DNA of 64,000 bases, from the NCBI RefSeq assembly GCF_000003815.2, contig NC_049980.1, positions 22,395,249 through 22,459,248 of the forward strand, in the 5' to 3' direction. A program made the translations under genes and the position numbers. Each line of letters begins with the position of its first letter. Positions within the stretch are counted from its first letter, which is position 1. The notes beneath the pieces were generated by a model, which was not told the origin of the DNA, ran no database searches, and saw only the letters and a list, made by a program, of their open reading frames with translations. This stretch comes from Branchiostoma floridae. Its lineage: Eukaryota > Chordata > Leptocardii > Amphioxiformes > Branchiostomatidae. Shown here one piece after another: positions 1 through 12,900 of this stretch.

Positions 1-2
1 GG

Positions 3-95
3 ACCAAAATGTGTTTGATCTTGTTTAATTCAACCCAAAATGTGTTCGATCTTGTGTAATTCGAACCAAAATGTGTTCGATCTTGTGTAATTCGA
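3..95. repeat. Short tandem repeat, about 32-bp unit, cut by window edge
   Basis: Three head-to-tail units share the core AAAATGTGTTCGATCTTGT followed by GTAATTCGA. The first unit has a few substitutions and the other two are almost identical. The array may extend to the left of the window. No coding potential is seen. Confidence 0.85.
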
Positions 96-96
96 C

Positions 97-2914
97 GCCC
101 AACCGTAAAAAAAGCATAAGATGTTACATTTCTCGGTCCAAGCTTCATCTGGCAATACAATGGTACAAACTCCGACAATCCGTACAAAATCGATATGTAA
201 TGATGAAATAATCAAAAGCCAGTAAAGTCATGGTGTGTGTCCTTATGTGACCAGTTATATAACGTTATAGCCAGTATCATTAGATCGTGCATTGCAATCA
301 TTGTATCAAATCATTGCATACTTTGTCCTGTAACGTATTAGAAAGATGATTGCCGCACAGTTAATTGACAGCTGGTGACCATGAAACGTGCTATTTTTGT
401 GCGACCAGACCCCGTTACGATTAGGTGTCAAATGAATAAACCATACTACAGAGACTCATTCTTGTTACGTAAAGCTTGTCTGTGGCGTTACTTTTAACAC
501 CAAAGCGTTCCGTCGATGCAAGTTAGCTCTCGCGAATTTCTCTGTGCCATTCAAATCGTAATCAATCTAGCGGCCAGTAGTCAAATTCTATGTCGTGTTG
601 CAGGCTTGCAGCTACAGCTTGACCAAATTTGACCATTTCCAAACGGATTTTACAATTTAAGGAGCAACCTTTTCCCCACGCCAGTACAAGAACATTCTTT
701 CTTACTCTTCGATCTGGGTTATTTTATTGAGAGTATCTACTTGCCCCATGGCTTGATTTCCTGTGGCATTTATAACTGCGCCGTTGTCCACACGAAAAGA
801 GTGGTTGGTAACAACAGTAGAAATATGTCCTGGCCTTGTACAAGTGTGCGTTTTCTTGTCTGACATGTATGTGGCACCGCCGACGAGCCTTGAAGGTAAC
901 AATCCTCAACTTCCATCATCGGACTCCGGCTTTTTTTATAGAGAGATTTTGATTCATATCATCTCTTAAAGTCGTGCAATGATGGGGAGAACACCTGGCC
1001 TATTACATTTTGTACTGCCGAACATGCCCTTCAGAGCTCGCAGACTCGTCGACCGGCTGGCTCCCTCTGGTGGCCATTACGGACACAATGACCGTGAAAC
1101 GGGAGTAATGAGGGACGGGCACGGACAATGGACAGGGATGGGCGTCCTGGCAGGGCGAGAGGGGGACTGAGAGTCGTTAGCATGCACAGAAATCTTTTTC
1201 GACAGGAGACCTGGGCCCAGCCCCTGTTGGAGAACCTGCCAAGTTTCTAAGCAGATGTGAGGAACTGGCTAAGTTGTGTTTCTGCGTGTTTTCATTTAAT
1301 AAGTCTTGTAATACACCTTTCTAACACTTCGCAGTAGAGGGAAGCGGAACGGGGAGAAGAAAATAAAAGGGAATTCGTAGCTGGAGAGACAAAGACGTAG
1401 ATACGCAGAAAAGGCCACAAAAGACCCATGGAACACACCCGGCCACTACATCTGCGACTCCACGCAGCTTTCTGATAGTGATAGCTACGGAGGCTAGGAA
1501 ACAGTCAGTGCCTACAGGATAGGTGATATTGAGCTGACAACAGGATAGATAGCCTTCAAGCAGATTCATGGCTTCAAGCAGATTGTTTAACTGTTGGCTG
1601 GCGTCCAAGCCTCTAGTCTCATTGTCATAGCACAGTGAGATATAAATGCCTCCAACACACAGAGAACAGAGCTACAAACAACCTGCAACCTTGCATCTGT
1701 TGTCAGATTATGTGAAATGAACATAAGTAGATGAGAACGTGGTGATCGTCCCTGATAGCAAATTTGCCCCCATCCCCCAAAGGAAAATTAACAAAGCTGA
1801 AGACTATAGTGATGTACGACATACGTACGCAAGACCCAGACTACCATATGCATACCGTGTCCTAATCTCCAAGCAGATTCCTCCGTGGCATAAGACAGTA
1901 ACATAAGCTGGGGAAGGAGTTTAGCCGGCAGAGGGGTAAAATCTTGGAGATTAGCTGAATGAACCTTGCAATCAATTTCCAGAACGCCGGGATCGTGGAT
2001 GAGAGTCTAGCTTCACCGTTAAATTTAATGATCAGGTGTTATTATTGTTGGCAGAGTGACTACATTCAGTTTAGAAACATATAATGAGACTATACGGTAC
2101 AATAACTTGTAAAAATTTAGAACTTGTACCCTCTCACCTATTGAACAGCTTATTTTGACGGACATGTTAGCTATTCTGTAGTGAGTGGGTTGGTCTCTCC
2201 TCAGGTCTATTCTAGAGCTCTTCAGCATAGAATGCATTCTTTTATCACATTGCATGAAGAAATGCGAGCTTGTCACCTATGGCAATAATGCGCGACAACC
2301 AATTCAGTGGGTCCCTAAAGCTTCTTTGTACACATGAAGCAGTGCCAATTACCTGTCAGGGTTTCGGCAGTCCCTATGTTACACACCTCGGTAATGACTA
2401 CTGCTGACTGGGACTACTTAGGCCTAGCGAAGATAATGTTGTGTTTACGGTGTTGGTCCTGGGAAGTAAGCTAGGCATTCTCTTATCTTATTACCTTTTC
2501 TCGGTCAAAGTGATCCAACAGATGCAAAAACTGAAATGCATCAGGCACTGGTATTTTCAACATCATATTGTACATATGTAAATGCAAAGAACGGGCATAT
2601 CAAGAAGTACATATTGTACAAGCACAAGTATATCAAGAAACTGAACGGGGGAATGTACTTTAAGTTGACTCCGAAAACGCGTGTGTGCACCAGGCCAGTC
2701 TATCTTTAAGCGAGGCCAAACCTTCAGTCCTTCATGCGAATCCGTGCTACAGCTGTGTTTTGCACGTCCCGTTACAGTGGCGGTTTCACTGACAAAAAGT
2801 TCACCCTTTTTGAAAGTCACAGTCGTGAAATAGCTCATTTTATTGGTTTGAACAAGCTTTCCGACAATTTAGAACTACACATTCTCGGAAAGAATCTCCT
2901 GCGCTACCCTCCTA
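97..2914. other. Intergenic DNA, no gene recognised
   Basis: No open frame here resembles a known protein, and the short frames overlap on both strands as expected by chance. The stretch holds scattered AAGCAGAT words (near 1246, 1558, 1578 and 1871) that recur elsewhere in the window and are probably remnants of one dispersed repeat. I see no RNA gene. Confidence 0.5.
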
Positions 2915-3074
2915 CTACAATTTCAAAACTACGCTTATGACACAAAACTTCATAGATGATTCAGAACGATTTTAAGTACATGCAATGTACATCATATACA
3001 GCATTGCATGTACTTAAAATCGTTCTGAATCGTCTATGAAGTTTTGTGTCATAAGCGTAGTTTTGAAATTGTAG
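2915..3074. repeat. Long foldback hairpin (73-bp arms)
   Basis: The left arm at 2915-2987 and the right arm at 3002-3074 are reverse complements with a single mismatch, separated by a 14-bp loop. Near-identity of the arms suggests a young foldback or MITE-like insertion, or a recent inverted duplication. No clear target-site duplication is visible next to the arms. Confidence 0.9.
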
Positions 3075-3099
3075 ATTATCTTAACCTTCCTTTGTTGAG

Positions 3100-3960
3100 G
3101 GTTGATAGGGGATAGGCTAAGCTCTATCGGTATTCATTTTTGTATTTCTATCAATTTGTATATCAGAATTCCATATTTACATTTCATCGAAAATCATGCA
3201 AATGAACTTCACGTTTGCATAACTTATAGTAATACATGGTGCTGTGCATTTTTTACTTACTTACGTATGTCACGAGTAAGAAATTCCAATCATTTACCAC
3301 CAAGGAATCATTGCACTTTCGCATTGATGATGCCAAATTGGTCCAGTATCTATAAATGTTCCACCTGACATAGATCACATACATTACAAGTTTGTAGATC
3401 CTCTAATGAAAAACGCCTGGATTGTAGATTTTCTTAACGCATTAATCATGCAAAATTTGCATCTCATTGTGTATACCTGTCTGAGCTACCTACCTACAAA
3501 ATATCATTGAAATCTGTAGTTCCTTTATCAGTTATGGACTTTAAAATACTTCAGCACAAATGCCATTTCCAGAGCAAGATGCTTTGGGGCCCAAACCTAC
3601 ACTACTTCTTTGCGTCAACACCTATGATGACCTACCGTACAAAAAAATCAACACCATAGCATGTCCAAGACTAAAGCCAAAGTCGGGAAGCCCTGTTGCA
3701 GTATAGTACCAAGGTCAGCCACCAGGGGGCCCCAAATCTACCTTGATCATCAGGTTGACAACTACCACAACCAACTGTCATTCCAATCGCTCCACATGTT
3801 CTTTAGATATTGCCACGGAACCGCACGCCTGCATACACCGTACGGACCCATGCCGTACTAGTACAGTACTCCATTTTCATAGAGTTGGCAACAGAACTCA
3901 TGCTCAGCAGATGTCCGTGGTCGGAGGCCATCTGTTGATAATTATCCAATTAACCCTTTC
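3100..3960. repeat. Degenerate interspersed repeat-like sequence
   Basis: The stretch repeats loosely related phrases such as TACCTACCTACAAAATATCA, GTAGTTCCTTTATCAGTTATG and CCACCAGGGGGCCC. The same phrases occur at about 13080-13400. It is most likely an old dispersed repeat. The reading frames inside it look incidental. Confidence 0.4.
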
Positions 3961-4979
3961 ACAAACTACCAGTATCAGTTGACGATGCACTCTTTATTTG
4001 CACATTCATGCCCGAAGCTAAATGTAAGTGAATAGGTATCAGTGTAAGATTCATGTAATGCTACACTAACAGATAAAATACAGTAGTCTACTAAACAGTA
4101 GTCTACTATGCGGTTCTACGTTTCGCTATTGTACAATTGGACGTATAGTTTGAAGGCAGTGGATAATTAATGTGTGGGTTACGTTATTTTGGTAGAAACG
4201 TAGCTTTTTAAGGAAATGGCTAAGGGACAAACCGTTGAAACTGTTTAAATAATCTGCTTGGTTCGGCCTCGTACTGGGGACTTCGACAAATAATGTGTAT
4301 TTCATTTTCACTGTGCTCACAATGATGACTAATCTCTCTTCAAAAGCGCCACCCTGTACAAGTGAACACAAAGGTTTCTCTCATCGTATTACGATTCGGC
4401 CTTTCGGGAAAAGTTCTTAGTCTTAGCAAGGACATTGTATTTTCTATAAGGTGTCCTTGGTCTTAACAAGATTAGCGCTAATACCCGCTAATTGGGGTCC
4501 TGCTCTTTAAACTTTATGTTTTAGAAAGGAGAGTTACGATAGAAAAACGGTTCAGTTACAATGGGAAAATATTTTCTTCAATCGTATATAAGATGGCTTC
4601 CCTAGTTTTCGATATTTAGATAAAAAGTTCACATTCCGTATGCAATAACATAAATCATATATCATAAGCTCCATTTGTTCGTACATTTACAGCGAGAAGA
4701 AGTTGAACCTGTACATACTGGTATAACGTTACAATCATAGTACATGTAGTACGATGTTCTCATATCAGTAGTTGTACTTCTATACATGATCACCATAACC
4801 ATTGTCACCATGATCTGCACCTGTAAGAGCATAAAGGCCATTCTTCATTCATAAGAAATCTTTATCAGGTAGCAGAATGAGTTTTGTTAATGCATACTTT
4901 CCGCACAACTATAAACGAGGCTATCACCGATCTGATGCGATATAATTGTAATCGACCAGATATAATTGCAATCGACAAG

Positions 4980-5135
4980 AAAAATGCACACAAACACACT
5001 TATGCGCGCGCATGCACAGACGCGTCCACATAGACATACACACAACGTCACACACAGACACACACGCACACACGCACACACACACACGCACGCACGCACA
5101 CACACACACTCACACATACACGCACATACATCTAC
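4980..5135. repeat. CA-rich microsatellite
   Basis: Imperfect (CA)n with CACG interruptions. It generates apparent open frames of Cys/Val or His/Thr repeats on both strands, which are not genes. Confidence 0.95.
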
Positions 5136-6520
5136 ACACAGAAGACCCGTACTCAGCCTATATTTTAGTTGCTAAATTGAACAAATTATGCTTTCATACC
5201 CAGAGGGTCCCGTCTGTAATGATGGTGATTACCAGTCACTTTGATGATTTTCAATCGGGTTCGAGAATCTTCCTAATCTATATGAATAGCTTATCACTTT
5301 CTTTCTTGCCTGAGGTTAGAGTAGGAAAGAAACATGATTTGTACTTAGATTGAAGAACGCCACGAGGCTAACGTCTTTTAATAGACAACCTTACACAAGA
5401 CATCCTTGACAAAAAATACTACATTGCCAATGCATGTTTAAAACATTTTCAGCACTGTGCTACATGGAAGAAATCGTTGCTCGAACTAATATCAACCAGT
5501 TTTACCTTATAGCGTAACGTTACATTCAGTTAACACTTGCTGGCCAGAATCTGCTCCAAATATTTCAGGGTAGAATGACCGCCCATATTCGTCTTGCGAT
5601 AGCTTTAAGACAACAAATTGAGGGAACGTTCTTGGAGTGGTCAGTATTGCGTCGTGCAAAACGCAGCAGTGTTTGTTGTCTCAGGACAGGAAAGTTGCTG
5701 TCCTTGTCACCGCCTTCTTCTGTCAGTTTGGATGAAAACTCTGCGATAAAAGATAAAGCGTACCTCGAATACAAATTGAGGACACATTCTTTGGGAAGCC
5801 GTGAATATGTCCGCCAAATCGCGGCAGCAAATGCTGGGGAAGAAAATTTGTCTTACAACTTTGCCACTAGCTGATTTTGTCAGTTTCGCTGAAAATCCTA
5901 TAGCTATCGTAAACAAGACTTCGCGATCGGGGACCTCATATCTCCATGAAATATTCTGATTATGCAAATTATTTTCCCATTATCTGCATAATCCATGCTT
6001 GGCTATGTACACCGGTACCTTTGACTAACTTACACACGTCACAATCCAATCATTTACTTCATGTAGAATTATGACAATTTTACATTGATTTTGCAAATGA
6101 GGGACTCATCGGCGTTCTAGATTCGGAAAGGGCAGCCTCTTCCCACGTGATATGATTTACCTCACACACCATTCCCTAAACTATGCTCTAAATTAACCTT
6201 AAATTTATCTATGATTTTTATTCTGTAAGCAAAGTGCAGATGTCCAGTGGGAGTAGGGTCCATTCTGGTAATGGCGAATTCAAAGAGAGTTATTCCCCTC
6301 GGACAAATCATTTATCCACGGGGCATAATCGTTTCTTTTGACACCACAAGTATGATTGTTAGGGAACCAGCTCGTGCCAATGGTATTTCCTTAATCATAT
6401 CATCACGCCCTTCGGGTATATTATCATCATTACCGCTCACGCACAGAATCGCCCCACCCTATTGGACGACAGCCTGTCTTTGTCAGAACTCCCGCCCGCC
6501 CACCTCCCAGCAAACGGTGT
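5136..6520. other. Intergenic DNA upstream of Rx
   Basis: No recognisable gene. Open frames of about 100 codons at 5575-5874 (+) and 6247-6558 (+) show no domain, signal or codon pattern that I recognise. The last few hundred bases before 6520 lie directly upstream of Rx and may contain its proximal control region, but no element can be proved from sequence alone. Confidence 0.4.
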
Positions 6521-6672
6521 GTTTTCATATATACGCGTGTCGGAATCGTCGGTTATAGATTGGCTCGCAGGTTCTGTAAAGTTAGGTTAGCTCTCCGCGA
6601 CGATCCAGTACCGCCAAGGCCTGTTGACACTTGTTTTCTGCTCTCTTAACGTGTTGTATCGAGAGAATCACC
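6521..6672 (+). promoter_or_regulatory. Presumed Rx core promoter and 5' UTR
   Basis: An AT-rich TATA-like run (CATATATACG, about 6524-6533) and a second TATA-like word (GTTATAGATT, about 6550) lie 120-150 bp before the Rx start codon. The start context ATCACCATGA is a good Kozak match. The transcription start cannot be placed from sequence alone, and an additional upstream 5' UTR exon is possible. Confidence 0.3.
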
Positions 6673-6970
6673 ATGAACGGCCAGAGCGACAGCAGCACCG
6701 AGACGAAGACCGCACCGGTCCGTCCGGTCCCCCCGGGCCTATGCACCGGTGGGCCCCGCCACACCATCGACGCCATCCTCGGGCTCCACATGCGGGGGCC
6801 TGGCCGTGACCTGGCGGGAAGACATCCGCCGGAGCCCGACGAAGCTCTGGCGACGTACGGTGACGACGACGGTCAGGACCAGAGCGAAGCCCTGAATCTC
6901 GTGGTGGACATTCTCAACGCCAGCGACGACGAAAACCGCACCGTCAAACCGGTCACACACTCTGCCAACG
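6673..6970 (+). CDS. Rx: Rx exon 1 (octapeptide exon)
   Basis: Codes for residues 1-99 plus the first base of codon 100. The ATG at 6673 is the first in frame after a plausible 5' UTR and has the context ACCATGA. The donor is AACG/GTTAGT at 6970/6971. Next in frame after the donor is a stop (TAG), so the exon must be spliced here. The octapeptide HTIDAILGL (residues 30-38) is an eh1-like motif, which in this family can recruit Groucho/TLE co-repressors. Confidence 0.95.
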
Positions 6971-9900
6971 GTTAGTACCTGACCCTCTCTGGGCGGCTGA
7001 TACGGTAGAATTTAGCCAAAATCTAAATGAACTATTTCCTAGAGGAGTTAGCTGATATGAACTGATCCTCCTTTTTAATTTCTAACTGACTCATCTGGCA
7101 AAGCATTCACCCGATTTTCGACCAATTTCTATCGGTCTATCTGGAGTGGAGACTGTTGATACCGCCCCATCTGTATGTCTAACTACGGCCATTCGTTGAC
7201 ATTTCTATCAGGATATTGCATAGGAAAAATAAAAAACCAAGAGTTTGTACGTGACAAAGCTATGCCTATATATCTGCAGTTTATGTCTAGTAAACATGTT
7301 TTCTATGTACGCCGGTCTTCAGAATATTTTCATGATAAGCGCGGAAGTTTTGGTTGAAGAATCCGCCGGTACTTAAAGTGCTGTGCAGCGGCGCCAACAT
7401 CTAGTCGGTTATATAACAATACCTTCGGTAGTGAAAAATAGATATGAAAGATATGACCGAGGACATTATATAAAGTCCTTGACATGACATATATTCTAAG
7501 GAAACTTTCAACGTTGTTGCCTGAAATAAGTCCAGTGAGAGGTTTATATATAGAGGTGTGACTGGGTTTTCTCGTCTACTTATGCTCAGAGGACGTCATA
7601 GAATGTTCTGCTCCCGACGTCTTGGGGTATAGGGTTTATACAGTAATCTAGTAAGACGGGGTTGAGACATCTTACAGGAAGGCTCAAAATACACAAGTTT
7701 GTTGTTAGCTAGCGCGCGCTTTATGCCAGAAGTATGTATCAATATATGGCTTATCGTGTGCCCAATGTCAACGCTATCACTGTTACTATTAAGTGCTCAA
7801 AATCATTAGTCTTCTATGCCGTTACATTTGAACTTACATTTCAAAGATGAAATCACCTGTCGCCAAATACATATATAGAGACCAACTTTGGTGCCTGCTA
7901 TCTAGACGGCAGTGTTCTGTTTAGAAACTCTAGGGACATATTGCGAATCGTTCTCGTCGGAACGATCGCAATATTCCAGAAATTCCCTTTGCCAAACCGC
8001 CCAAGTTTCTTAGTTTTGTACTAGTCGGAAAGGCTGGTGTAAACAGAACGTTAAGTAGAGTGAAGAATATACATGTAGCTTTTCAGCAACGATCATGGAT
8101 ATGGTTTGCATAGAAAGAATCAGTGATGTCTCAGTGTTAGAGATGTTTGCACCAGTCTCAATTATTACATACTAGTGATGACTTCTCATAACCCCGTTCA
8201 ATGGAAATTTGGGCAAATGCAGTTATGGGTACTTATACTGACATAGGTGTCGGGACTGTCCTTTCAGAATAATCAGAAAAGCCTCGGACTATTTTGTATT
8301 CTTTGCTTCTGGTGTTTTGCCTCTGATGTCTCTTGTTCACCATGATTTGTCGGCAAATACGAAAGGTTATTGCGTTTTGAATTAAACACAACAAAATGAG
8401 ATTTCCCTTGAACCCGTAGTGAAGAGTAAATCAAATTGTGGCATGGAAAAGACGAAGTCACTGACCCACAAGTTTGCGTAACATGTATATATGTCTGCAG
8501 TATAAACGTACTACATTTCGGGGATTGCTGGATCTATTAAATCCACCGTTTATATCTGCTTGAAACAGTGGTTTTGTAGTGACTGCTGTTTGCAACGGAC
8601 ATATCTGTCTGAAAGATAACCAAAGAATACCGGGATGGATTGTTTTGATATTTGGTATGCGGGCTGGTCTTTGTAATAACTTGAAATGGTTTGATTAGGC
8701 CGGCCCCCTAGCGGCGTGTTATGGTGCTGCAGTGAAGAATCCGGTTTTAATATCTCGTGTACTGGACATGCAAAGACCATGATCTTTGAGGGACAGATAG
8801 CTCTTAAAATAGGGAGTAAGGCGTGTAGGTTTTACTACTTAACCATTTTTCAGCGACTGTTGGGGCTAACTTCGTTTCAGATGTGGTTAACAAAAATAAG
8901 AACTCAAGAGTGGATTGTTACTCCGGGACGAAAGGTAAACTCCGCCGTAGTATTGTATACATGTAGTTGGGTGATGTGACAGCTGTATCTCTGTGTCCTC
9001 TTTGCCACATTCATATGTAGTAATGATGCAAGTTGTTTTTTCACGGTAGCTGTTTGCATGAGTAATGTAATATTTTCAAAAACCATCCCTATATTTGCGG
9101 TATTGTGGACCAGGTCAGCAATATCACCATGTGGCTGTGGAGTATCTTTAAGCAGATGTTGGGTTATGTGATTAAACAGCTGTTCCTCCAGATGAAACTC
9201 CAAGCAGATGTTAGGCCCCGACCACCCTTTACTGCATTGCTTAATATACGTATTGTTGTAATAAACAACGTACCTGTACATAAATGGAAACATATCACAG
9301 CCTAATGTAGAAACATGAATACGTCACGAAGCATGTGATCAACGGTCTCTTGTTTCTATTGTGGTGGGCGTAGGGTACCTGACGAGGTTATGAATGGGAG
9401 TTGGCTTTGTACAGTATTATTCTCAAAAGGAGCTGACAATTAGCTTTGTTATTCGACTAAGACTCGGAATAGATGTACATGTAGAGTTATTGGGGTGTAA
9501 ACATAGATAGTTACTAGACATTGCCCCGGCATTTGTTGTCTTCATGTTGACACCTAAATTTAGAATCCTACCGCTTACTTTGGTCTCTTTCTGGGGCTAC
9601 TGCAAAATCGTAGTAATCAGCCAATATATTGGAGGCTTAGCCGACCAAATGCTCCTTGGCCAGCGAACTGCTCAAATCATTCAGTCAATTCGTCCATTTT
9701 TCAAGAGAACACCGCAAGTTTCTCTTCGAGCGGCGACGGGACTCATCAATCATTCATCTAGCCGAAAGTTCTTCAAACTCCTGAGCCTGGTGTGCAGAGG
9801 AACTCCTGTCATTTCTAAGCGATTGCTTTTACCTATTCATATTTTCCTCTAATCTACACAGAATGGAGTTTCTATCATACCACAGACATTTCAGTTATTG

Positions 9901-12900
9901 AGAGGGTTACAAAGCCAAACCGCCGGCTCTGTCCAGTCAACTGTTTTTGTCTGTATCAATCATATATGCCCTCTAGCAAAAACGTCAAATGTCCCTTACA
10001 TAAGGGCTTTACAAATTATGTTTGACACTTTCATCATGAAACCTGTAATTGGTTCTATTTGAGGCGTTCAAAAGCGGATAATTTCATATGAAAGGTAAGC
10101 TATTGAGTTTATTCAGTCGTCAGTCGACTGACGATGTGCCAAGAAAAGTGTACTGTTTCTAACTTAATTGCGCCACCACATTACGGTGGAAGACCCGACG
10201 GCCACTTAAAGGTTCCAGGTTCGGGTTACGTAAAGAAAAGAGAAATGAAACATCGTCTGTTCTCCCTACGTCAGAAATATCACTGCTCCACACACGCTGC
10301 ATGTACGGAGAGACGGAGAACTATGTGAGCCAGTAGGATAAAAAGGGGGCACCGGTTGCGTGGAAACATAAGCTACCCCCGTCTAGACAATTTAGACTAT
10401 TAGATATATAGACTTATATGATATGTACCATATAGTTTTCATAGTGGTCGGTTCTATCAACGTGATTTGTCTAACATGAATATCAAAATGTCCTCTTGAG
10501 TTCCACACAAAATCAAAGATATATCTCAAAACATATTCGCCAAATAAACATTTTTTATCGAAGGTCGTTGTTTCTCAATGATTAATGTATGTAATTATGG
10601 CTATAATGGGCCAGCTAAGCACCAAATACAGCTTAATACGAGATGTTAATATAGCAAAGCTGGATGTAAGGTCTTTAGTTAGGCTAGGTTAGGCTAGGTC
10701 TTTAGTTTTAGATAAGATATCACTCTATAAAATGTACATTGCAGTCTTTTCGTAAAAAAAGAAATAATGAACAAACTTTGAGTGACTGGCCTATGTATTA
10801 GATAATAGGTCATCTAAGGGTTATCTAAGGGTCATACGTAAGGATTTTTACGGCCCTACCTTGGTGAATGTTTGTGTCCATCTCATGAAAATAGTAAGTA
10901 AAGTTTTGCAATCGCGAGTTAAGTCAGAGGTATTTTACACAGTCTACCTGGCTGGCTATCACGCCAGGCTACTCAGATCCCCCCATCCATAGCCCCGCAA
11001 AGACAAAATAGCTGATTGACAGGCATAGTAATTGCTCCAACCCTACCAGTGACCCCAGGTCGGCCTGTCTGCTGGCTGGCTGACCCTCTGGGAGGGTTTC
11101 ATTGCAGGAACACCAGCACCAGTACTGTGTGTTTATGTTATAGGAAAATATATCCACAAATGCTTATACTGTAGAACCAATAGTGTAAAGGACATGCTAT
11201 ACTCAATATGTTGACTTATTCATACCTATAGATATCCATACATGTATATGTCTGTTAAGTAAATGTGTCTTTAGAATGACACATAGAAAAGCGCTGTAAA
11301 AACTTTATAAAACACAGTAATAGCAAAAATACGTGTTCAGAAGACTGTGTCTTTAGAATGACAAAGTTATAGAAAAGCGCAGTAAAACCTTATTAAAACA
11401 GAGCAATGGCAAAAAAACGTGTTCACAAGACTGTGTCATTAAAAATGCCCCTATAGAAAAGCGCTGTAAAACCTTTTTAAAACAGAGTAACAGCGAAATA
11501 TCGTGTTTATTCGATCTCCCAGAGCAAGCCTTTTTGGGCCAGCTGACAAAGGATTTCACAGAACTGAGAGGCCCCGGCGGTTGCTAGGCACATTAACTAA
11601 TTGCTGTCACTCTACCCTAGGATACCAACCTATTTAGTTCTAAGTGATGCTCACTTGCATTAGGAGAACTGTTAACCGCATCAAACCAGGATTGCGTTTT
11701 CTGGATGAGTGCAGAGACTTTCTGAACCCATGCTGAGAGTCATGAATCAGGTGATTTGTGTCCTGTAGCAATAAGTCCCGGAGAAACACCTGGTACCCCT
11801 TACCCAGATAGCTCGTTAGGGAAATGCCCCTGAAATCTTCAAGACCTTTGGGCCTGGTCCCCTTCGGTACTGGCACTCCCAGTTTTTTTGTCCATTGTAA
11901 GGGAATGTTGTAAGCATCCATTGTAGATATTGCACATTACAGGAGCAAGCTCTTCATAGAAGTTGGACAGTAGCCATGGCGGTATATGACACCCCCCCCC
12001 CCCCCCCCCGAGAATTCACCTTCTTCATTTGAAGTTCTGGTATGGCTTGAAGTAATAGATGGTCAGATATTTCTCTGTGTAACTCCTCTCATCTGCTATA
12101 AAACTTGGCCAAGCTCTTAGAACTAGCATGCATCACTCTGGTACCGAGACATTTCTCTATGCGCAAACATAAAATAATCTCTAGATACTCAGAGCCTTTT
12201 TGGAGTATAATGAATGGATCACTGTTATAAGGGTCCAGCAAGCTTCCCGAGTTGATGTCCGGTGTCGACTAATTGACTGACTGACTGTTAGACCTGGGTA
12301 TTTGGACTCTAAAAAAAGTACTAGTGTCATGCTCTTTAAGCTACTAACAACAAATGTGCTACCAATATCATAGCATGGATAATAATGATCAGAATGAAGG
12401 ACTGTTTGATTGCCTATTAACACTGCTAATCTTCCCAGCCTTGACTGAAAATGCCACTTGACCACTGGCTCATATTATAATGTCACCAGAAATATATTTT
12501 GCTCCAAGCAGAAAGACTTCTAATGAGCTTACTTGGTTTGAATATAAACCTCGGAGCCTAAAGACACTTGTTCATGCTTCTCTCCACTGCAAACAATTAA
12601 CAGGTCAATGACATGTGCATCATCAGGCTAATCTGTTAATCACATCTCTGATTAGATTGGTAACAGAAGCAATCCTCTATTTAGTACATAGGAATAAGTT
12701 CCTTACATTTGATTGTCTCAAAGTTATGTCATGCTCACCATTAGCTATTCAAAACTAAATTCTATGAACAGCATTTAGGTTACCAAAGATCCAAACTTGT
12801 AAATTCAAGGCATCTCCAATTACTGGGAACTGACATCCCTGCCACGGTCTGCCATGGCGATTAGTTCTGCTCCACCTTTGATTTGTCTTTGAGTTGAGGG

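Noticed and set aside
1-95. CRISPR-like array at the window start
   Set aside because: The repeats are directly adjacent without unique spacers, and the window is metazoan.
4887-5175. Cys/Val- and His/Thr-rich open frames
   Set aside because: They are translations of the CA microsatellite on both strands.
5575-5967. Pair of overlapping frames (99 codons plus, 86 codons minus)
   Set aside because: Neither strand shows a recognisable protein; reciprocal open frames of this size are expected by chance.
6582-6960. Minus-strand and alternative-phase frames over Rx exon 1
   Set aside because: Shadows of a GC-rich exon whose own frame has the octapeptide and a correct donor phase.
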